Assembly (NCBI GenBank): GCA_021740385.1
Contig: JAIOZY010000041.1
Location: 1-51,803, forward strand
Direction of reading: 5' to 3'
Source: Prolixibacteraceae bacterium
GTDB lineage: Bacteria > Bacteroidota > Bacteroidia > Bacteroidales > Prolixibacteraceae
DNA length: 51,803 bases
This document shows positions 14,789 to 24,893 of the stretch, piece after piece (the stretch's first letter is position 1; every line of letters starts with the position of its first letter). Below the pieces are notes generated by a model. It had not been told where the DNA came from. It worked only from the letters and a program-made list of their open reading frames with translations, and searched no databases. Position numbers and translations under genes: made by a program.

Positions 14789-17700
14789 ATGGTCGGGTCA
14801 GTAAGAAGAAATGAAAAACACAGAATTTGGATTTTGGGGCTTATCCTTATTTTTCTGCCGGTTTGTTTTGCAAACGGTGCCATAAGCCACGAAAATAAAA
14901 ACTACCGCTTTCAATACCTTTTAACCGAGGACGGGTTGCCACAAAATACCATAACAGCCATAACAAAAGACCCGGGTGGCTTCATGTGGTTTGGCACCAG
15001 TAACGGACTGTGCCGCTACGATGCGTTTGTTTTTGAAACGTTCCAGTCGGATCCCGGGCAGGCATACACACTGCCCGAAAACATGATCAGTTCGCTTGAA
15101 CCGGGTTACGACAATAAATTATGGATAGGCACAAACCAGGGACTGGCTTATTACGATTGCACCAGGGAACAAATTGTAAACCATTCGGTTTTTGATACCG
15201 GATGCAGCGAAATCACCCGGGTTACATCCATTGTAAGCCTGAACAAAACGCTATGGGTTGCAACACAAGGGAACGGAATTTTTTTATTACAACCCGATGA
15301 AAAAGGAAAATTTGGCATAGTTGACCATTTTTGCACCGAAAATCTCAACATTTCAACAAACTCGGTAAACACGGTTTACAAGTCGCGAAAAAACATCATA
15401 TATGCCGGATCGGACGAAGGATTGCACATATACAACCCCATAACCCGGAAGTTCACGGGCAGGTTTAACAACATATCCTACCCCCAGGGTTCTTACGTTA
15501 ACGATATTTTCGAAAGCTCAGCAGGCGATTTGTATGTAGCCTCATACAACGGAATGGCATTGCTTAAAAACGGACAAACAACCTTTGAATGGTTTTATAA
15601 CGATCCCCTAAACAACAACTCGCTGGTTCACAACACAGTTAACAGCATCAACGAAGATGCAAAAGGCGGCATACTTGTGGGAAGCCTCGGTGGGCTTCAA
15701 TCGTTCGATCCCGAGACCGGAAGTTTTTATTCGTTTCCCCTTGAAGGCCCCGGCGCTTTCAACCTGAACAACAAATTTGTCAGTACGATTTATTGCGACA
15801 GTACCGGCAATGTATGGGTTGGCACCGAAAAAGGGGGTGTTAACAAATTCAATGTTTACCAAAACCAGTTCGGGTTTATTGCCAATGACCCCAACAACCC
15901 CAACAGCCTGAACGAAAACACAATCAATTCGATATTAAAAGAAGGAAACACGTTGTGGATTGGAACTGCCGGAGGTGGTTTAAACCGGCTTAATACGGCC
16001 ACGGGAAAGTTCAGACACTTTACCAACAGCGTATTCAATACGGCCACACTTAGCAGCGATTACATCACATCTTTAATCAGGCTGCCCAACGGGCACCTGT
16101 GGGCCGGGGCATGGGGCGGCGGGCTTAACCGCCTTACCACTAACGGCAATAGTGTAAAAATTGAACGGATAACAGCTTTTACGCCCGGCATCAAAAACGA
16201 TCTGGTAAACTACTTTGTTTCAAGCCTTTTATACGACTCATGCGGGCTAATGCTTATTGGCACCGAAGGGGGATTATCGGCTTTCAATTACAAAACTTCA
16301 ACGTTTACCACCATATTCACCCCACAAGGACAAACACCTGAATTATCGGAAATTGGATGCATGTTGAAAGACTCAGAAGGCCATTACTGGATCGGGACCC
16401 GAAACGGCCTCTTTTATTTTAACGACAGCATACTGAGCGAAATACAGAACCAACCGGCGTACGAACTGAATAATTACAACTTCTACAGCCACACACCAGG
16501 CAATCCGGAATCGCTGCCGGGAAATTACATAACATCGCTGCTCGAAGATTCTGAAAAAAACATCTGGGTAGGCACCTACGGCAAAGGAATTGCTAAATGC
16601 CATGTAGATGAAAATGGTGTGCTTATCTGCAAAAATTATTCACAAAACGACGGCCTTTCAAACAATGTTGCATACGGAATACTTGAAGACGTGAACGGGA
16701 ACCTATGGATCAGTACCGATTATGGGCTTTCGATGTTCAATGTGAATGCAAACCGTTTCAGGAACTTTTTCAAGCAGGATGGCTTGTTGAACAACCAGTT
16801 TTACTGGTCGGCATCGCACAAAAGCCCCGACGGTACCTTGTATTTTGGCGGAACCGAAGGACTGAATTTTTTTAAACCCGAAAACATTTGGGAATATAAA
16901 CATTTAGGCACACCAAAAATCACGAAATTCAGGGTATTTAACCGGGAAGTGAAACCGGGTGACGCGATACACAAAATAGTAGCTATTGATAAGCCTATTT
17001 ACATGTCAGACACCATTTTACTGGGCTACCGCGATAACAATATCTCGTTCGATTTCTCGTCGTTCGACTATTACCTGCCCGAAAAAACGAAGTTTGCTTA
17101 TAAACTATCCGGCATCGACAAAGAATGGATACAGGTTAATGCAAACCGCCGCTTTGCCAACTACAGCAACCTTGCCGGGGGCACCTATCGTTTTATGTTA
17201 AAAGCAGCCAACTGCGACGGTATATGGAATGAAAAACCCACCGAAGTAACCATAATAATTGCCCCGCCATTTTGGAAAACCCTGTGGTTTAAAATTGCAC
17301 TGATACTGTTTGTGGTACTGGCAACATTCATTTTTATTCAACTTCAGCTAAGACGCATAATACATCAAAAAAAATTACTTGAAGAAAAAGTCGTTTCACG
17401 GACACAACAAATTGAAGAACAAAAAATGATGCTCGAAAAACAGGCCGAAGAGCTGATTGAATCGAACCACCAACTTGAACGCCGGCAAAAACTCATTGAA
17501 CATCAAAAGGAAGAACTGGAAAGAAAAACCTCGGAAATATTGTCGCAGCGCGATGAACTGATATTGCTGAATAAAAAAGTGAACGAAATAAACCAACACC
17601 AGCTGCAATTTTTCACAAACATTTCGCACGAGTTGCGCACACCACTTACTTTGATACTATCACCCCTTGAACACCTGATAAGGAAAACAGAAAACGGGGT

Positions 17701-19171
17701 GGAGAAAAAGGAAATTTTATTGGTTATTGAGCGCAATGCAAGGCGCCTGCTCATGCTGATAAACCAATTGCTCGAGATCAGGAAAATCGAAACCGGTAAC
17801 CAGGAACTCAGGATAGAACAATCGAATACCGGAAAATTCTTTTACGACATTTACCAGTCGTTTTTGCCCCTTGCGCATAAAAACGAGATTGATTTCAAAT
17901 ACCACATCGATATTTCAACCGAGGTTTGGATTGACCAGGAAAAACTTGAAGATGTTTTGTACAACCTTCTGGCAAATGCGTTCAGGTTTACACCCAAGGG
18001 TCGGAAAATTGAACTGGCAGCAAAATCGGTAACGGCCAACGGGAAAAACCACCTTGAAATTATCGTGAAAGATACCGGCTGTGGCATATCGCCGGAAAAA
18101 CTCGACAGGTTGTTCGACCGTTTTTACCAGGTAACCCAGGTTAAAAACCATTCCAATGCCGGAACCGGCATTGGGTTATCGCTTGTTAAAAGCCTGATTG
18201 AAATCATGCACGGCACCATTAACGTTACCAGCGAACCCGGAAAAGGCAGCAAATTCAGGGTTCAACTGCCCATCGACAAACAAGAGTTTGCGCAACATGA
18301 AATTGATACCACGGGCATGGGTTATGAATCGGAACTAAAAAACAAAATCGCGTTGCTTTACGATCAGATTTCAGAATTGCAAAACCACGAAGTTGCTGTT
18401 CACGAAAAAGGATTACACAAAATTTTAATTGTAGAAGACAACCCCGACATGCGGTCATACATCGCCTCGGTATTATCGAAATATTTTACGGTATTTGAAG
18501 CCGACAACGGAAAGCAAGGCTATGAAATTGCAAAAAAAGAAGATATGTCACTCATTATCAGTGATATTATGATGCCGGAAATGGACGGGCTTGAATTTTG
18601 CAATAAAATAAAAAACAACCTCTACACCAGCCACATCCCGGTTATTATGCTCACGGCCAAAGGCGAGCCCGACGATTACATCAACGGGTTCGAACAAGGG
18701 GCCGACGATTACATTGCAAAGCCTTTCAACATCGATATACTGGTTGCCAAAGCAAACAGCATTATTGAAAACCGGAAAAAAATACGCGATAAATTTTGCT
18801 CACCCGAAGAGGTAAGCCCCGCTGAAATAACCACCAATTCGCTTGACGATCAGTTTTTCACAAAGGTGAACGAAATTATTGAAAAACATTATACCGATTC
18901 AACTTTCGATGTCGATCAGTTTGCATCGGAAATGTTCGTCAGCCGCAGCCAGTTATACAAAAAATTAAAAGCCATAACCGATTTATCGGCCAACGATTTC
19001 ATTAACGTTTACCGCCTGAAAAAAGCAACCGAGCTGCTAAAAAACTACAACCTGCAAATCAGTGAAATTGCTTACACAGTGGGCTTTAACGATCCAAAGT
19101 ATTTTAGCCGTATTTTTAAAAAATATTTCAAAATTTCGCCCTCAGACCAACGGTTGAAAAAAACGGGCTGA
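14789..19171 (+). CDS. Hybrid two-component system regulator (HTCS) of the arabinan locus
   Basis: A 1460-residue one-protein signalling chain. A signal peptide is followed by 14 Reg_prop repeats (about 30-690; recurring WxGTxxGL units), consistent with two seven-bladed periplasmic sensor propellers. Next come a Y_Y_Y domain (to about 825), a transmembrane helix (about 832-853), a coiled coil, HisKA with phospho-accepting His947 (ISHELRTP), and HATPase (NLLANAFRF, DTGCGI, GTGIGLSL). A receiver with phospho-accepting Asp1259 (ISDIMMPEMDG) and an AraC-type helix-turn-helix (about 1360-1458) complete it. HTCSs bind a signature oligosaccharide in the periplasm and activate nearby hydrolase genes. 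Divergence from GH51-GH43 makes arabino-oligosaccharides the likely signal. Start at the only in-frame ATG before the signal peptide. Confidence 0.95.
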   Translation: MVGSVRRNEKHRIWILGLILIFLPVCFANGAISHENKNYRFQYLLTEDGLPQNTITAITKDPGGFMWFGTSNGLCRYDAFVFETFQSDPGQAYTLPENMISSLEPGYDNKLWIGTNQGLAYYDCTREQIVNHSVFDTGCSEITRVTSIVSLNKTLWVATQGNGIFLLQPDEKGKFGIVDHFCTENLNISTNSVNTVYKSRKNIIYAGSDEGLHIYNPITRKFTGRFNNISYPQGSYVNDIFESSAGDLYVASYNGMALLKNGQTTFEWFYNDPLNNNSLVHNTVNSINEDAKGGILVGSLGGLQSFDPETGSFYSFPLEGPGAFNLNNKFVSTIYCDSTGNVWVGTEKGGVNKFNVYQNQFGFIANDPNNPNSLNENTINSILKEGNTLWIGTAGGGLNRLNTATGKFRHFTNSVFNTATLSSDYITSLIRLPNGHLWAGAWGGGLNRLTTNGNSVKIERITAFTPGIKNDLVNYFVSSLLYDSCGLMLIGTEGGLSAFNYKTSTFTTIFTPQGQTPELSEIGCMLKDSEGHYWIGTRNGLFYFNDSILSEIQNQPAYELNNYNFYSHTPGNPESLPGNYITSLLEDSEKNIWVGTYGKGIAKCHVDENGVLICKNYSQNDGLSNNVAYGILEDVNGNLWISTDYGLSMFNVNANRFRNFFKQDGLLNNQFYWSASHKSPDGTLYFGGTEGLNFFKPENIWEYKHLGTPKITKFRVFNREVKPGDAIHKIVAIDKPIYMSDTILLGYRDNNISFDFSSFDYYLPEKTKFAYKLSGIDKEWIQVNANRRFANYSNLAGGTYRFMLKAANCDGIWNEKPTEVTIIIAPPFWKTLWFKIALILFVVLATFIFIQLQLRRIIHQKKLLEEKVVSRTQQIEEQKMMLEKQAEELIESNHQLERRQKLIEHQKEELERKTSEILSQRDELILLNKKVNEINQHQLQFFTNISHELRTPLTLILSPLEHLIRKTENGVEKKEILLVIERNARRLLMLINQLLEIRKIETGNQELRIEQSNTGKFFYDIYQSFLPLAHKNEIDFKYHIDISTEVWIDQEKLEDVLYNLLANAFRFTPKGRKIELAAKSVTANGKNHLEIIVKDTGCGISPEKLDRLFDRFYQVTQVKNHSNAGTGIGLSLVKSLIEIMHGTINVTSEPGKGSKFRVQLPIDKQEFAQHEIDTTGMGYESELKNKIALLYDQISELQNHEVAVHEKGLHKILIVEDNPDMRSYIASVLSKYFTVFEADNGKQGYEIAKKEDMSLIISDIMMPEMDGLEFCNKIKNNLYTSHIPVIMLTAKGEPDDYINGFEQGADDYIAKPFNIDILVAKANSIIENRKKIRDKFCSPEEVSPAEITTNSLDDQFFTKVNEIIEKHYTDSTFDVDQFASEMFVSRSQLYKKLKAITDLSANDFINVYRLKKATELLKNYNLQISEIAYTVGFNDPKYFSRIFKKYFKISPSDQRLKKTG

Positions 19172-19566
19172 TTGATGTAAATAACCACTGTTGTCCGGTA
19201 AATAACCTATAAATTGCAGATAAAGAAAAAAAGGGACTGACCGTTAAGGCAGCCCCTTTTCTTTGTTCCGATAATCTATTTAACTAACACTTTTCAGCTA
19301 CGGTTTCAATACTGAAATATAGCCAAGCCAACGGCTTTTTGCATCTTTTCCAGTATGGCAAAAATTAAGAAAATTTGCAGCTGTTGAAACAATTTATTCC
19401 ACCATTATTATCCCAAAATTGCATTATCGCAAACAAAATGAGGTGGATAATTGGCTGATAAAAGGGCACAAATTAGCATTTCATTCGTTTGGTCAATCTT
19501 TGTTTTAATCATAACGATCAATGCAGCCCTCATGGAACCCGTCCCGTTTTTCGGGACTCGTTTCAT
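19172..19566. other. Intergenic region between convergent HTCS and mutarotase genes
   Basis: 395 bp without a gene. It holds a bidirectional terminator (19222-19265), a small AAGCC/GGCTT hairpin with T-run near 19324-19340, and a GTCCCG/CGGGAC inverted repeat with T5 loop at 19541-19557 next to the mutarotase stop. Confidence 0.6.
19222..19265. terminator. Bidirectional terminator between HTCS and mutarotase
   Basis: Stem AAAGAAAAAAAGGG-A-CTG / CAG-C-CCCTTTTCTTT with one mismatch and a 10-base loop, A-rich on the left and T-rich on the right. It would end both the HTCS transcript and the ara operon arriving from the other side. Confidence 0.75.
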
Positions 19567-20715
19567 TTACGATTCAACTGAAAATTTGTAAGCGCACACG
19601 TGCGTGTATTCTTCGTCGGGCAACAGTGTTGTCGACGGGAAATCGGGTTTATTGGGCGAATCGGGAAAATGTTGTGTTTCTAAACAGAAGGCACTTCTGT
19701 AAACATACTTTTTGCCTGATTTTCCGGTAGCCAAACCGTTGATAAAATTACCTCCGTAAAACTGCAACCCCGGCTGATCGGTCAAAACTTCCATAACAAT
19801 GCCGGTAACCGGTGAAGTTACACGTGCTGCCAGTTCAACATCTTCGCCATGCTTGTTTAAAATCCAGTTATGGTCGTACCCGCCACCAAGTTCAAGCTGT
19901 TCATTTTCATCATCAACCCTATCGCCAATGGGTGTTGCAACGGTGAAATCCATAGGGGTATTAAAAACCGATGCGAGTTCGCCGGTTGGGATCAGTGTTG
20001 AATCGACGGGCGTAAAATAATCGGCATTAATCGTTAACAAATGGTCGTTGATGGTTTCCGCCCCTTCTCCCGAAAGGTTAAAATAAGAATGGTGTGTTAA
20101 GTTACAAACCGTTGGTTTGTTGGTTGTTGCCGAATATTCAATTTTGAATTCATTATCGGACGTGAGCTCGTAGGTCATGGTAACATCCAGCTTGCCCGGG
20201 TAACCCTCTTCCCCATCGGGTGAAGTGTAAGTGAATGCAATTTTTGAATTGCTGATTTTCTCGGCATTCCAAACCACATCAAAATAACCTTTTGGCCCGC
20301 CATGCAAATGGTTCGGCCCGTCGTTGGTAGCCAGTTGGTATACCTCACCGTCTAATTCGAACGCACCTTTTGCAATACGGTTTCCGTAACGGCCAATTGC
20401 TGCGCCCAGGTAGTTTTCAGGATAATCGAGGTATTCCTGCAAAGTGTTGTATCCCTGAACAACATCAACGGGTTGACCACTTTTTCCGGGCACACATAAA
20501 GCAACCACCCTTGCTCCAAAGTTTGTCACTTTCATTCCCATGCCGTTTTCGTTAACAAGGGTATAAAGATCTGTTTTATTTCCATCAATTTCCTTTTGAA
20601 AATCAACGGCTTTTATGTTTTCGGCTTCAGGTGTAAAAACCGATGCCTTTTGGCACCCTGTGAAAAGGATTGCCAAAAGGGGCACAAGCATCAAAAAAAT
20701 GTGTATTTGTTTCAT
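19567..20715 (-). CDS. galM: Aldose 1-epimerase (mutarotase), lipoprotein
   Basis: A 382-residue enzyme interconverting alpha and beta anomers of free aldoses, here probably L-arabinose released by GH51. The lipoprotein signal ends at FTGC (Cys21), so it acts outside the cytoplasm, unlike classical cytoplasmic GalM. The fold signatures are present: NHLHGG, catalytic acid His209 in NLTHHSYFNL, and catalytic base Glu346 in FCLETQHFPDSPN. It is the last gene of the ara operon, 34 bp after the GH51 stop. Family assignment is firm; the sugar is inferred from context. Confidence 0.92.
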   Translation of the reverse strand: MKQIHIFLMLVPLLAILFTGCQKASVFTPEAENIKAVDFQKEIDGNKTDLYTLVNENGMGMKVTNFGARVVALCVPGKSGQPVDVVQGYNTLQEYLDYPENYLGAAIGRYGNRIAKGAFELDGEVYQLATNDGPNHLHGGPKGYFDVVWNAEKISNSKIAFTYTSPDGEEGYPGKLDVTMTYELTSDNEFKIEYSATTNKPTVCNLTHHSYFNLSGEGAETINDHLLTINADYFTPVDSTLIPTGELASVFNTPMDFTVATPIGDRVDDENEQLELGGGYDHNWILNKHGEDVELAARVTSPVTGIVMEVLTDQPGLQFYGGNFINGLATGKSGKKYVYRSAFCLETQHFPDSPNKPDFPSTTLLPDEEYTHVCAYKFSVES

Positions 20716-20749
20716 AATGTGTGTATTTAGTTAGTTTCTATCTGTTTAA

Positions 20750-22285
20750 TTATTTCAATTGAACAAGCACAACCGAATGTGCCGGAATTTCAACATTTAA
20801 ATTCCCATTTGTGGGCTTTTTTACTTTAAAATCGCTCATGGTCACTTTTTCTTCCTGTCCAAAATCGTTGTAATCGTTCATTTTTTCGGAAGTTACAATT
20901 TTCCCTTCGGCCGATTTGAACTCACTGCCCGGGAAATTACAATCGACCGAAACAGCTTTATTCGGGTTCAGGTTACAGAGGGTAATGCTTACCACACCAT
21001 CCTTTACCGATGCCGATGCATTAACGGCCGGTATCGATTCGCCTTCAAAAGTATAGTTTTCGCAAGCCAGGCTTGTGGGTATCAGTTGTGCATCCTGATG
21101 CACGTTGTACATTTTGAAAACGTAATACGTTGGCGTAAGCACCATTTGCTCTTCATTTGTCATAATAACCGATTGAAGCACGTTTACAATTTGTGCGATG
21201 TTGGCCATTGAAATGCGGTCGGCATGATTGTTAAAAATATTGAGGTTTGTACCGGCAACCACGGCATCGCGCATTGAATTTTGCTGTTGCAGGAAACCCG
21301 GGTTTGTCTCCGGAAGCGGATCGTACCATGTGCCCCATTCATCAACAAGTAATTTTACACGCTTGTGCGGATCGTATTTATCCATAATTTCGAGGTGCCT
21401 GCGTATGAATTCTTCAATAACCAGTGTATTGTGCAAAGTTTTGAACCACATTTCTTCGCCAAAATCGGTTGACGAACCTTTAGCCCCCCAGTTGCCTGTA
21501 GGCAACGTGTAATGGTGAAGCGAAATGCCCTGTACCAGGTGGTTCTTTCCGCTAAAGCCCTGCATGAGTTTTTCTGTCCAGTTGTAATCGCTACCCGACG
21601 GGCCAACGGCAATGCGCTGAAAACCACGACCTCTTACATAACCTGCAAAATGACGGTATACATCGGCATAGTATTCCGGGCGCATATCGCCACCACACCC
21701 CCATGTTTCGTTGCCAATTCCCCAGAATTTCACGTCCCAGGGGTCTTCGCGGCCGTTCTTTTTTCTGAGTTCGGTCATGGGGCTTTCGTTCGACGAGGTA
21801 ACATATTCCACCCATTCGGCAGCTTCGCGAACAGTACCCGATCCCACATTTATGCTCAGGTAAGGCTCGGTACCGATGAGCTCGCAAAAATTCAGGAATT
21901 CGTGTGTTCCAAAGCTGTTATCCTCAGTAACTCCCCCCCAGTGTACGTTAACAATGGAAGGCCGGTCTTCTTTTGGGCCAATACCGTCTTTCCAGTGGTA
22001 GGTGTCGGCAAAGCAACCACCCGGCCAACGAAGAACAGGTACTTTCAGCTCTTTCAGTGCCTCAACAACATCGGTGCGGTAACCGTCAATGTTTGGGATG
22101 TTGGAATCTTCACCAACATATATCCCTTCATAGATACATTTTCCGAGGTGTTCGGAAAAATGCCCGTAGATTTCCTTGTTTATTTTAGCGCCCTCTTCTT
22201 CAAGGTGCAAATAGAGTGTATTCTGGGCATTCATCCACGTGAATGCCATCACGGAAAAAAAAAGTGTTAGAAAGTAAGTTTTCAT
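20750..22285 (-). CDS. GH51 alpha-L-arabinofuranosidase (second paralogue)
   Basis: A 511-residue enzyme with a signal peptide (residues 1-20, ending WMNAQ). Acid/base Glu193 lies in GIGNETWGCGG and nucleophile Glu316 in LLVDEWGTWY; YGHFSEHLG and RWPGGCFAD mark the barrel start and IPAHSVVLVQL the end of the beta-sandwich. It is encoded inside the arabinose catabolic operon between araB (58 bp) and the mutarotase (34 bp), suggesting final trimming of short arabino-oligosaccharides just before uptake. It differs from the other GH51 in nearly all loop sequences, so it is an old paralogue rather than a recent duplication. Confidence 0.93.
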   Translation of the reverse strand: MKTYFLTLFFSVMAFTWMNAQNTLYLHLEEEGAKINKEIYGHFSEHLGKCIYEGIYVGEDSNIPNIDGYRTDVVEALKELKVPVLRWPGGCFADTYHWKDGIGPKEDRPSIVNVHWGGVTEDNSFGTHEFLNFCELIGTEPYLSINVGSGTVREAAEWVEYVTSSNESPMTELRKKNGREDPWDVKFWGIGNETWGCGGDMRPEYYADVYRHFAGYVRGRGFQRIAVGPSGSDYNWTEKLMQGFSGKNHLVQGISLHHYTLPTGNWGAKGSSTDFGEEMWFKTLHNTLVIEEFIRRHLEIMDKYDPHKRVKLLVDEWGTWYDPLPETNPGFLQQQNSMRDAVVAGTNLNIFNNHADRISMANIAQIVNVLQSVIMTNEEQMVLTPTYYVFKMYNVHQDAQLIPTSLACENYTFEGESIPAVNASASVKDGVVSITLCNLNPNKAVSVDCNFPGSEFKSAEGKIVTSEKMNDYNDFGQEEKVTMSDFKVKKPTNGNLNVEIPAHSVVLVQLK

Positions 22286-22343
22286 CAGTATAAGTTTTAA
22301 ATCAGTATTAAAAAATATTGTTTGTTATATGAATTACAGAACA

Positions 22344-23960
22344 TTACAGCTTGCCAAGTTTCAGGTACTGTTCATACAGTTCCTTGTATTTATCCACATT
22401 TTCGGCTTTGGGTTTGTACTCTTTTTCAAACCCTTGCCCCATGGCTTTTTGAGCATCGTTGGTTGTTGGGTATACACCTGCTGCCACAGCGGCGAACATA
22501 GCAGCCCCAAGGGCAACGCTTTGTTCCGAGCGGGCAACTTTTATGGGCATGCCCATAACATCGGCCAGTGTTTGCATCACAAAATCCGACTTTTTGGCTA
22601 CGCCTCCAATGGCCACAACCGAGTCGACCTGCACACCGTTTTCGATAAAGCGCTCAACGATGGCTTTCGACCCGTAAGCGGTGGCTTCAACCAGGGCACG
22701 GAAAATACGCGGTGCATCCGACCCCAGGTTTAGCCCGGTAATTGTGCCTTTCAGGTTTTGATTTGCATCAGGTGTACGGCGCCCGTTAAGCCAGTCGGTT
22801 GCCAAAATGGTCGATTCCTCAACGGGAATTTTTTCGGCCTCTTCGGTTAAAGCCGGTATGATTTTTTCTTCAATTGCTTTTGCTTTTTCCTCATCACCGA
22901 GGAATTGCAGGGGCCATGCCAACACGTCTTTAAACCAGGCATACACATCGCCAAAAGCCGATTGTCCGGCTTCGAGGCCAACCATACCGGGAATGACCGA
23001 GCCATCAACCTGTCCGCAAATACCGGGAATTAGCTTATCGCCAACTTCCTGCTCGTCGGCAACAATAATGTCGCATGTTGAGGTTCCCATAATACGTACC
23101 AGCGTATTGTGCTCAATTTCGGCACCAACGGCCCCCATATGGGCATCGAAAGCACTAACGCCAACAACAACATTGGCCGTAAGCCCCAGTTTTTTTGCCC
23201 ATTCTTCGGAAAGATTTCCAAAGGGCTGGTCGCTGGTATAGGTTTCAGTGAACAGGTTTTCGCGCATTCCGGCCAGCTCCGGGCCCAGTTTTGTAAGGAA
23301 TTCTTCAGGCGGCAGGCCTCCCCATTCGGGATGCCAGAGTGCTTTATGCCCGGCAGCGCAACGGCTTCGTTTTATTTCTTTCAGTTTGGTCTTTCCGGTT
23401 AACACAGCCGGAAGCCAGTCGCAATATTCAATCCATGAAACGGCCATTTCTTTCAAAGCGGGCTCCTGACGCAAAATATGAAGCATTTTGGCCCATACCC
23501 ATTCCGATGAATATATGCCGCCTTCGTATTTGGTGTAATCGGTTTCCCATTTGCGGGCCAGTTCGTTAATTTCATCGGCTTCTTTCACAGCCGTATGGTC
23601 TTTCCATAGCACGAACATGGCATTTGGGTTTTCGGCATATTCGGGCAACAGGGCCAGCGGTGTTCCGTTTTTATCAGTCAGGGCCGGCGTACTGCCCGTT
23701 GTATCGAACGAGATTCCTACAACATTATCAGCTACCGATTTATCACATTTCGATAACGCCTCTGTAATGGATGCCTCCATAACTTCGAGGTAATCGAGCG
23801 GATGCTGGCGATACTGGTTCTTTGCCGGATCGCAATAATTTCCTTTCATCCACCTTGGATAATATTTTACAGATGTAGCAACTTCTTTTCCGTTCGCTGT
23901 ATCGACGACCAGTGCCCTGCACGAGTCGGTTCCGTAGTCTAATCCTATAACGTATTTCAT
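22344..23960 (-). CDS. araB: Ribulokinase
   Basis: A 538-residue FGGY-family kinase phosphorylating L-ribulose to L-ribulose-5-phosphate with ATP in the cytoplasm. It begins MKYVIGLDYGTDSCRALVVD, the actin-fold phosphate loop of AraB. Other family motifs are ISFDTTGSTP, the substrate-pocket segment VVGVSAFDAHMGAVGA, GTSTCD, and the C-terminal FGGY-type ATP region (VAIGGVAKKSDFVMQTLAD, SVALGAAMFAA). I chose the ATG at 23960 rather than an upstream in-frame ATG at 23981, because the family starts at MKY and the extra residues derive from a tandem-repeat leader. It lies downstream of araD across a repeat-filled 171-bp gap. Confidence 0.95.
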   Translation of the reverse strand: MKYVIGLDYGTDSCRALVVDTANGKEVATSVKYYPRWMKGNYCDPAKNQYRQHPLDYLEVMEASITEALSKCDKSVADNVVGISFDTTGSTPALTDKNGTPLALLPEYAENPNAMFVLWKDHTAVKEADEINELARKWETDYTKYEGGIYSSEWVWAKMLHILRQEPALKEMAVSWIEYCDWLPAVLTGKTKLKEIKRSRCAAGHKALWHPEWGGLPPEEFLTKLGPELAGMRENLFTETYTSDQPFGNLSEEWAKKLGLTANVVVGVSAFDAHMGAVGAEIEHNTLVRIMGTSTCDIIVADEQEVGDKLIPGICGQVDGSVIPGMVGLEAGQSAFGDVYAWFKDVLAWPLQFLGDEEKAKAIEEKIIPALTEEAEKIPVEESTILATDWLNGRRTPDANQNLKGTITGLNLGSDAPRIFRALVEATAYGSKAIVERFIENGVQVDSVVAIGGVAKKSDFVMQTLADVMGMPIKVARSEQSVALGAAMFAAVAAGVYPTTNDAQKAMGQGFEKEYKPKAENVDKYKELYEQYLKLGKL

Positions 23961-23966
23961 AATATA

Positions 23967-24130
23967 AATTTCAAATTCCAAATTCCAAATTCCAAATTTT
24001 AAATTCCAAATTCCAAAAGAGAAAACGATTGAAGGCGATTGAAGGCGATTGTATCAAAACATTTAATTGTATGATACTTCATCCAACTGCTTTCTACTGT
24101 ATTCTATTACTTTCTATTGCTTTCTATTGC
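23967..24130. repeat. Short tandem repeats filling the araD-araB gap
   Basis: Three different tandem arrays follow one another: six units of AAATTCC-type heptamers (23974-24015), two and a half units of GATTGAAGGC (24027-24052), and decamers of the type TTTCTATTGC (24090-24130). On the transcribed strand they read GGAATTT, CAATCGCCTT and GCAATAGAAA. They are immediately upstream of araB. Function unknown; a structured or mutable leader is possible. Confidence 0.7.
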
Positions 24131-24131
24131 C

Positions 24132-24815
24132 TTATTGCCCATAATAGGCATTCTTCCCGTGCTTTCGTTCGTAATGCTTTTTAATTAAAAGCGGGTTCAT
24201 TTTCAATTCGGGATTGATTGAAAACGAAAAAGCAGCCATTTTTGCAACCTGCTCCATCACCACGGCATTATGAACGGCATCGTGAACATTCTTCCCCCAG
24301 GAAAAAGGGCCATGGTTTTGAACCAGTACGCCCGGTACTTCAACCGGATTTAACCCTTCAAAACGTTCTACTATCACTTTGCCGGTATCTTCTTCGTATT
24401 TTCCAAACACTTCGTTTTCATTCATCTGGCGGGTACACGGGATTTCCTTTGCAAAATAATCGGCGTGGGTTGTCCCGATATTCGGGATGTCCTTACCGGC
24501 TTGTGCCCACGATGTTGCATAAGTTGAATGGGTATGCACCACTCCACCTATTTCTTTAAAATACTGATAAAGGTAAAGGTGTGTGGGCATATCGGAAGAG
24601 GGCTTCATTTTACCCTCAACAACATTCCCGTTCAAATCGCAAACCACCATATCGTCGGGTTTCATCACATCGTAATCGACACCGCTGGGTTTAATTACAA
24701 AAAAACCGCAATCGCGGTCGATACCGCTGGCATTTCCCCATGTAAAAATCACCAGCCCGTGTTTAACCAGGTCGATGTTTGCTTTATAAACTTCGTTTTT
24801 CAGTTTTTCGAGCAT
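24132..24815 (-). CDS. araD: L-ribulose-5-phosphate 4-epimerase
   Basis: A 227-residue class II aldolase-fold enzyme converting L-ribulose-5-P to D-xylulose-5-P in the cytoplasm. It begins [14 protein letters not shown], aligning with the first residue of E. coli AraD, followed by the phosphate-binding TWGNASG and KPSGVDY. Zinc ligands are His94 and His96 (VVHTHSTYA) and His168 (QNHGPF); a catalytic Asp119 equivalent is present (TTHADYF). An in-frame ATG at 24881, 12 bp after araA, would add 22 residues not typical of the family, so I prefer 24815. Part of the ara operon. Confidence 0.95.
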   Translation of the reverse strand: MLEKLKNEVYKANIDLVKHGLVIFTWGNASGIDRDCGFFVIKPSGVDYDVMKPDDMVVCDLNGNVVEGKMKPSSDMPTHLYLYQYFKEIGGVVHTHSTYATSWAQAGKDIPNIGTTHADYFAKEIPCTRQMNENEVFGKYEEDTGKVIVERFEGLNPVEVPGVLVQNHGPFSWGKNVHDAVHNAVVMEQVAKMAAFSFSINPELKMNPLLIKKHYERKHGKNAYYGQ

Positions 24816-24893
24816 TTCGCTTCGTTTATTGATTAAAACCCGGTAAGTACCGGTACTGTATTTATCTCTCAGCACCGGCATTCCCGGAAATTT

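Noticed and set aside
21512-22270. 252-codon open frame antisense to the second GH51
   Set aside because: No family resemblance; the sense strand holds both catalytic Glu motifs.
23967-24130. Possible CRISPR array
   Set aside because: Units are 7-10 bp tandem repeats without unique spacers, and there are no cas genes.
24816-24881. Extended N-terminus of araD
   Set aside because: The family begins at MLEKLKNEV; the additional 22 residues have no counterpart in AraD.
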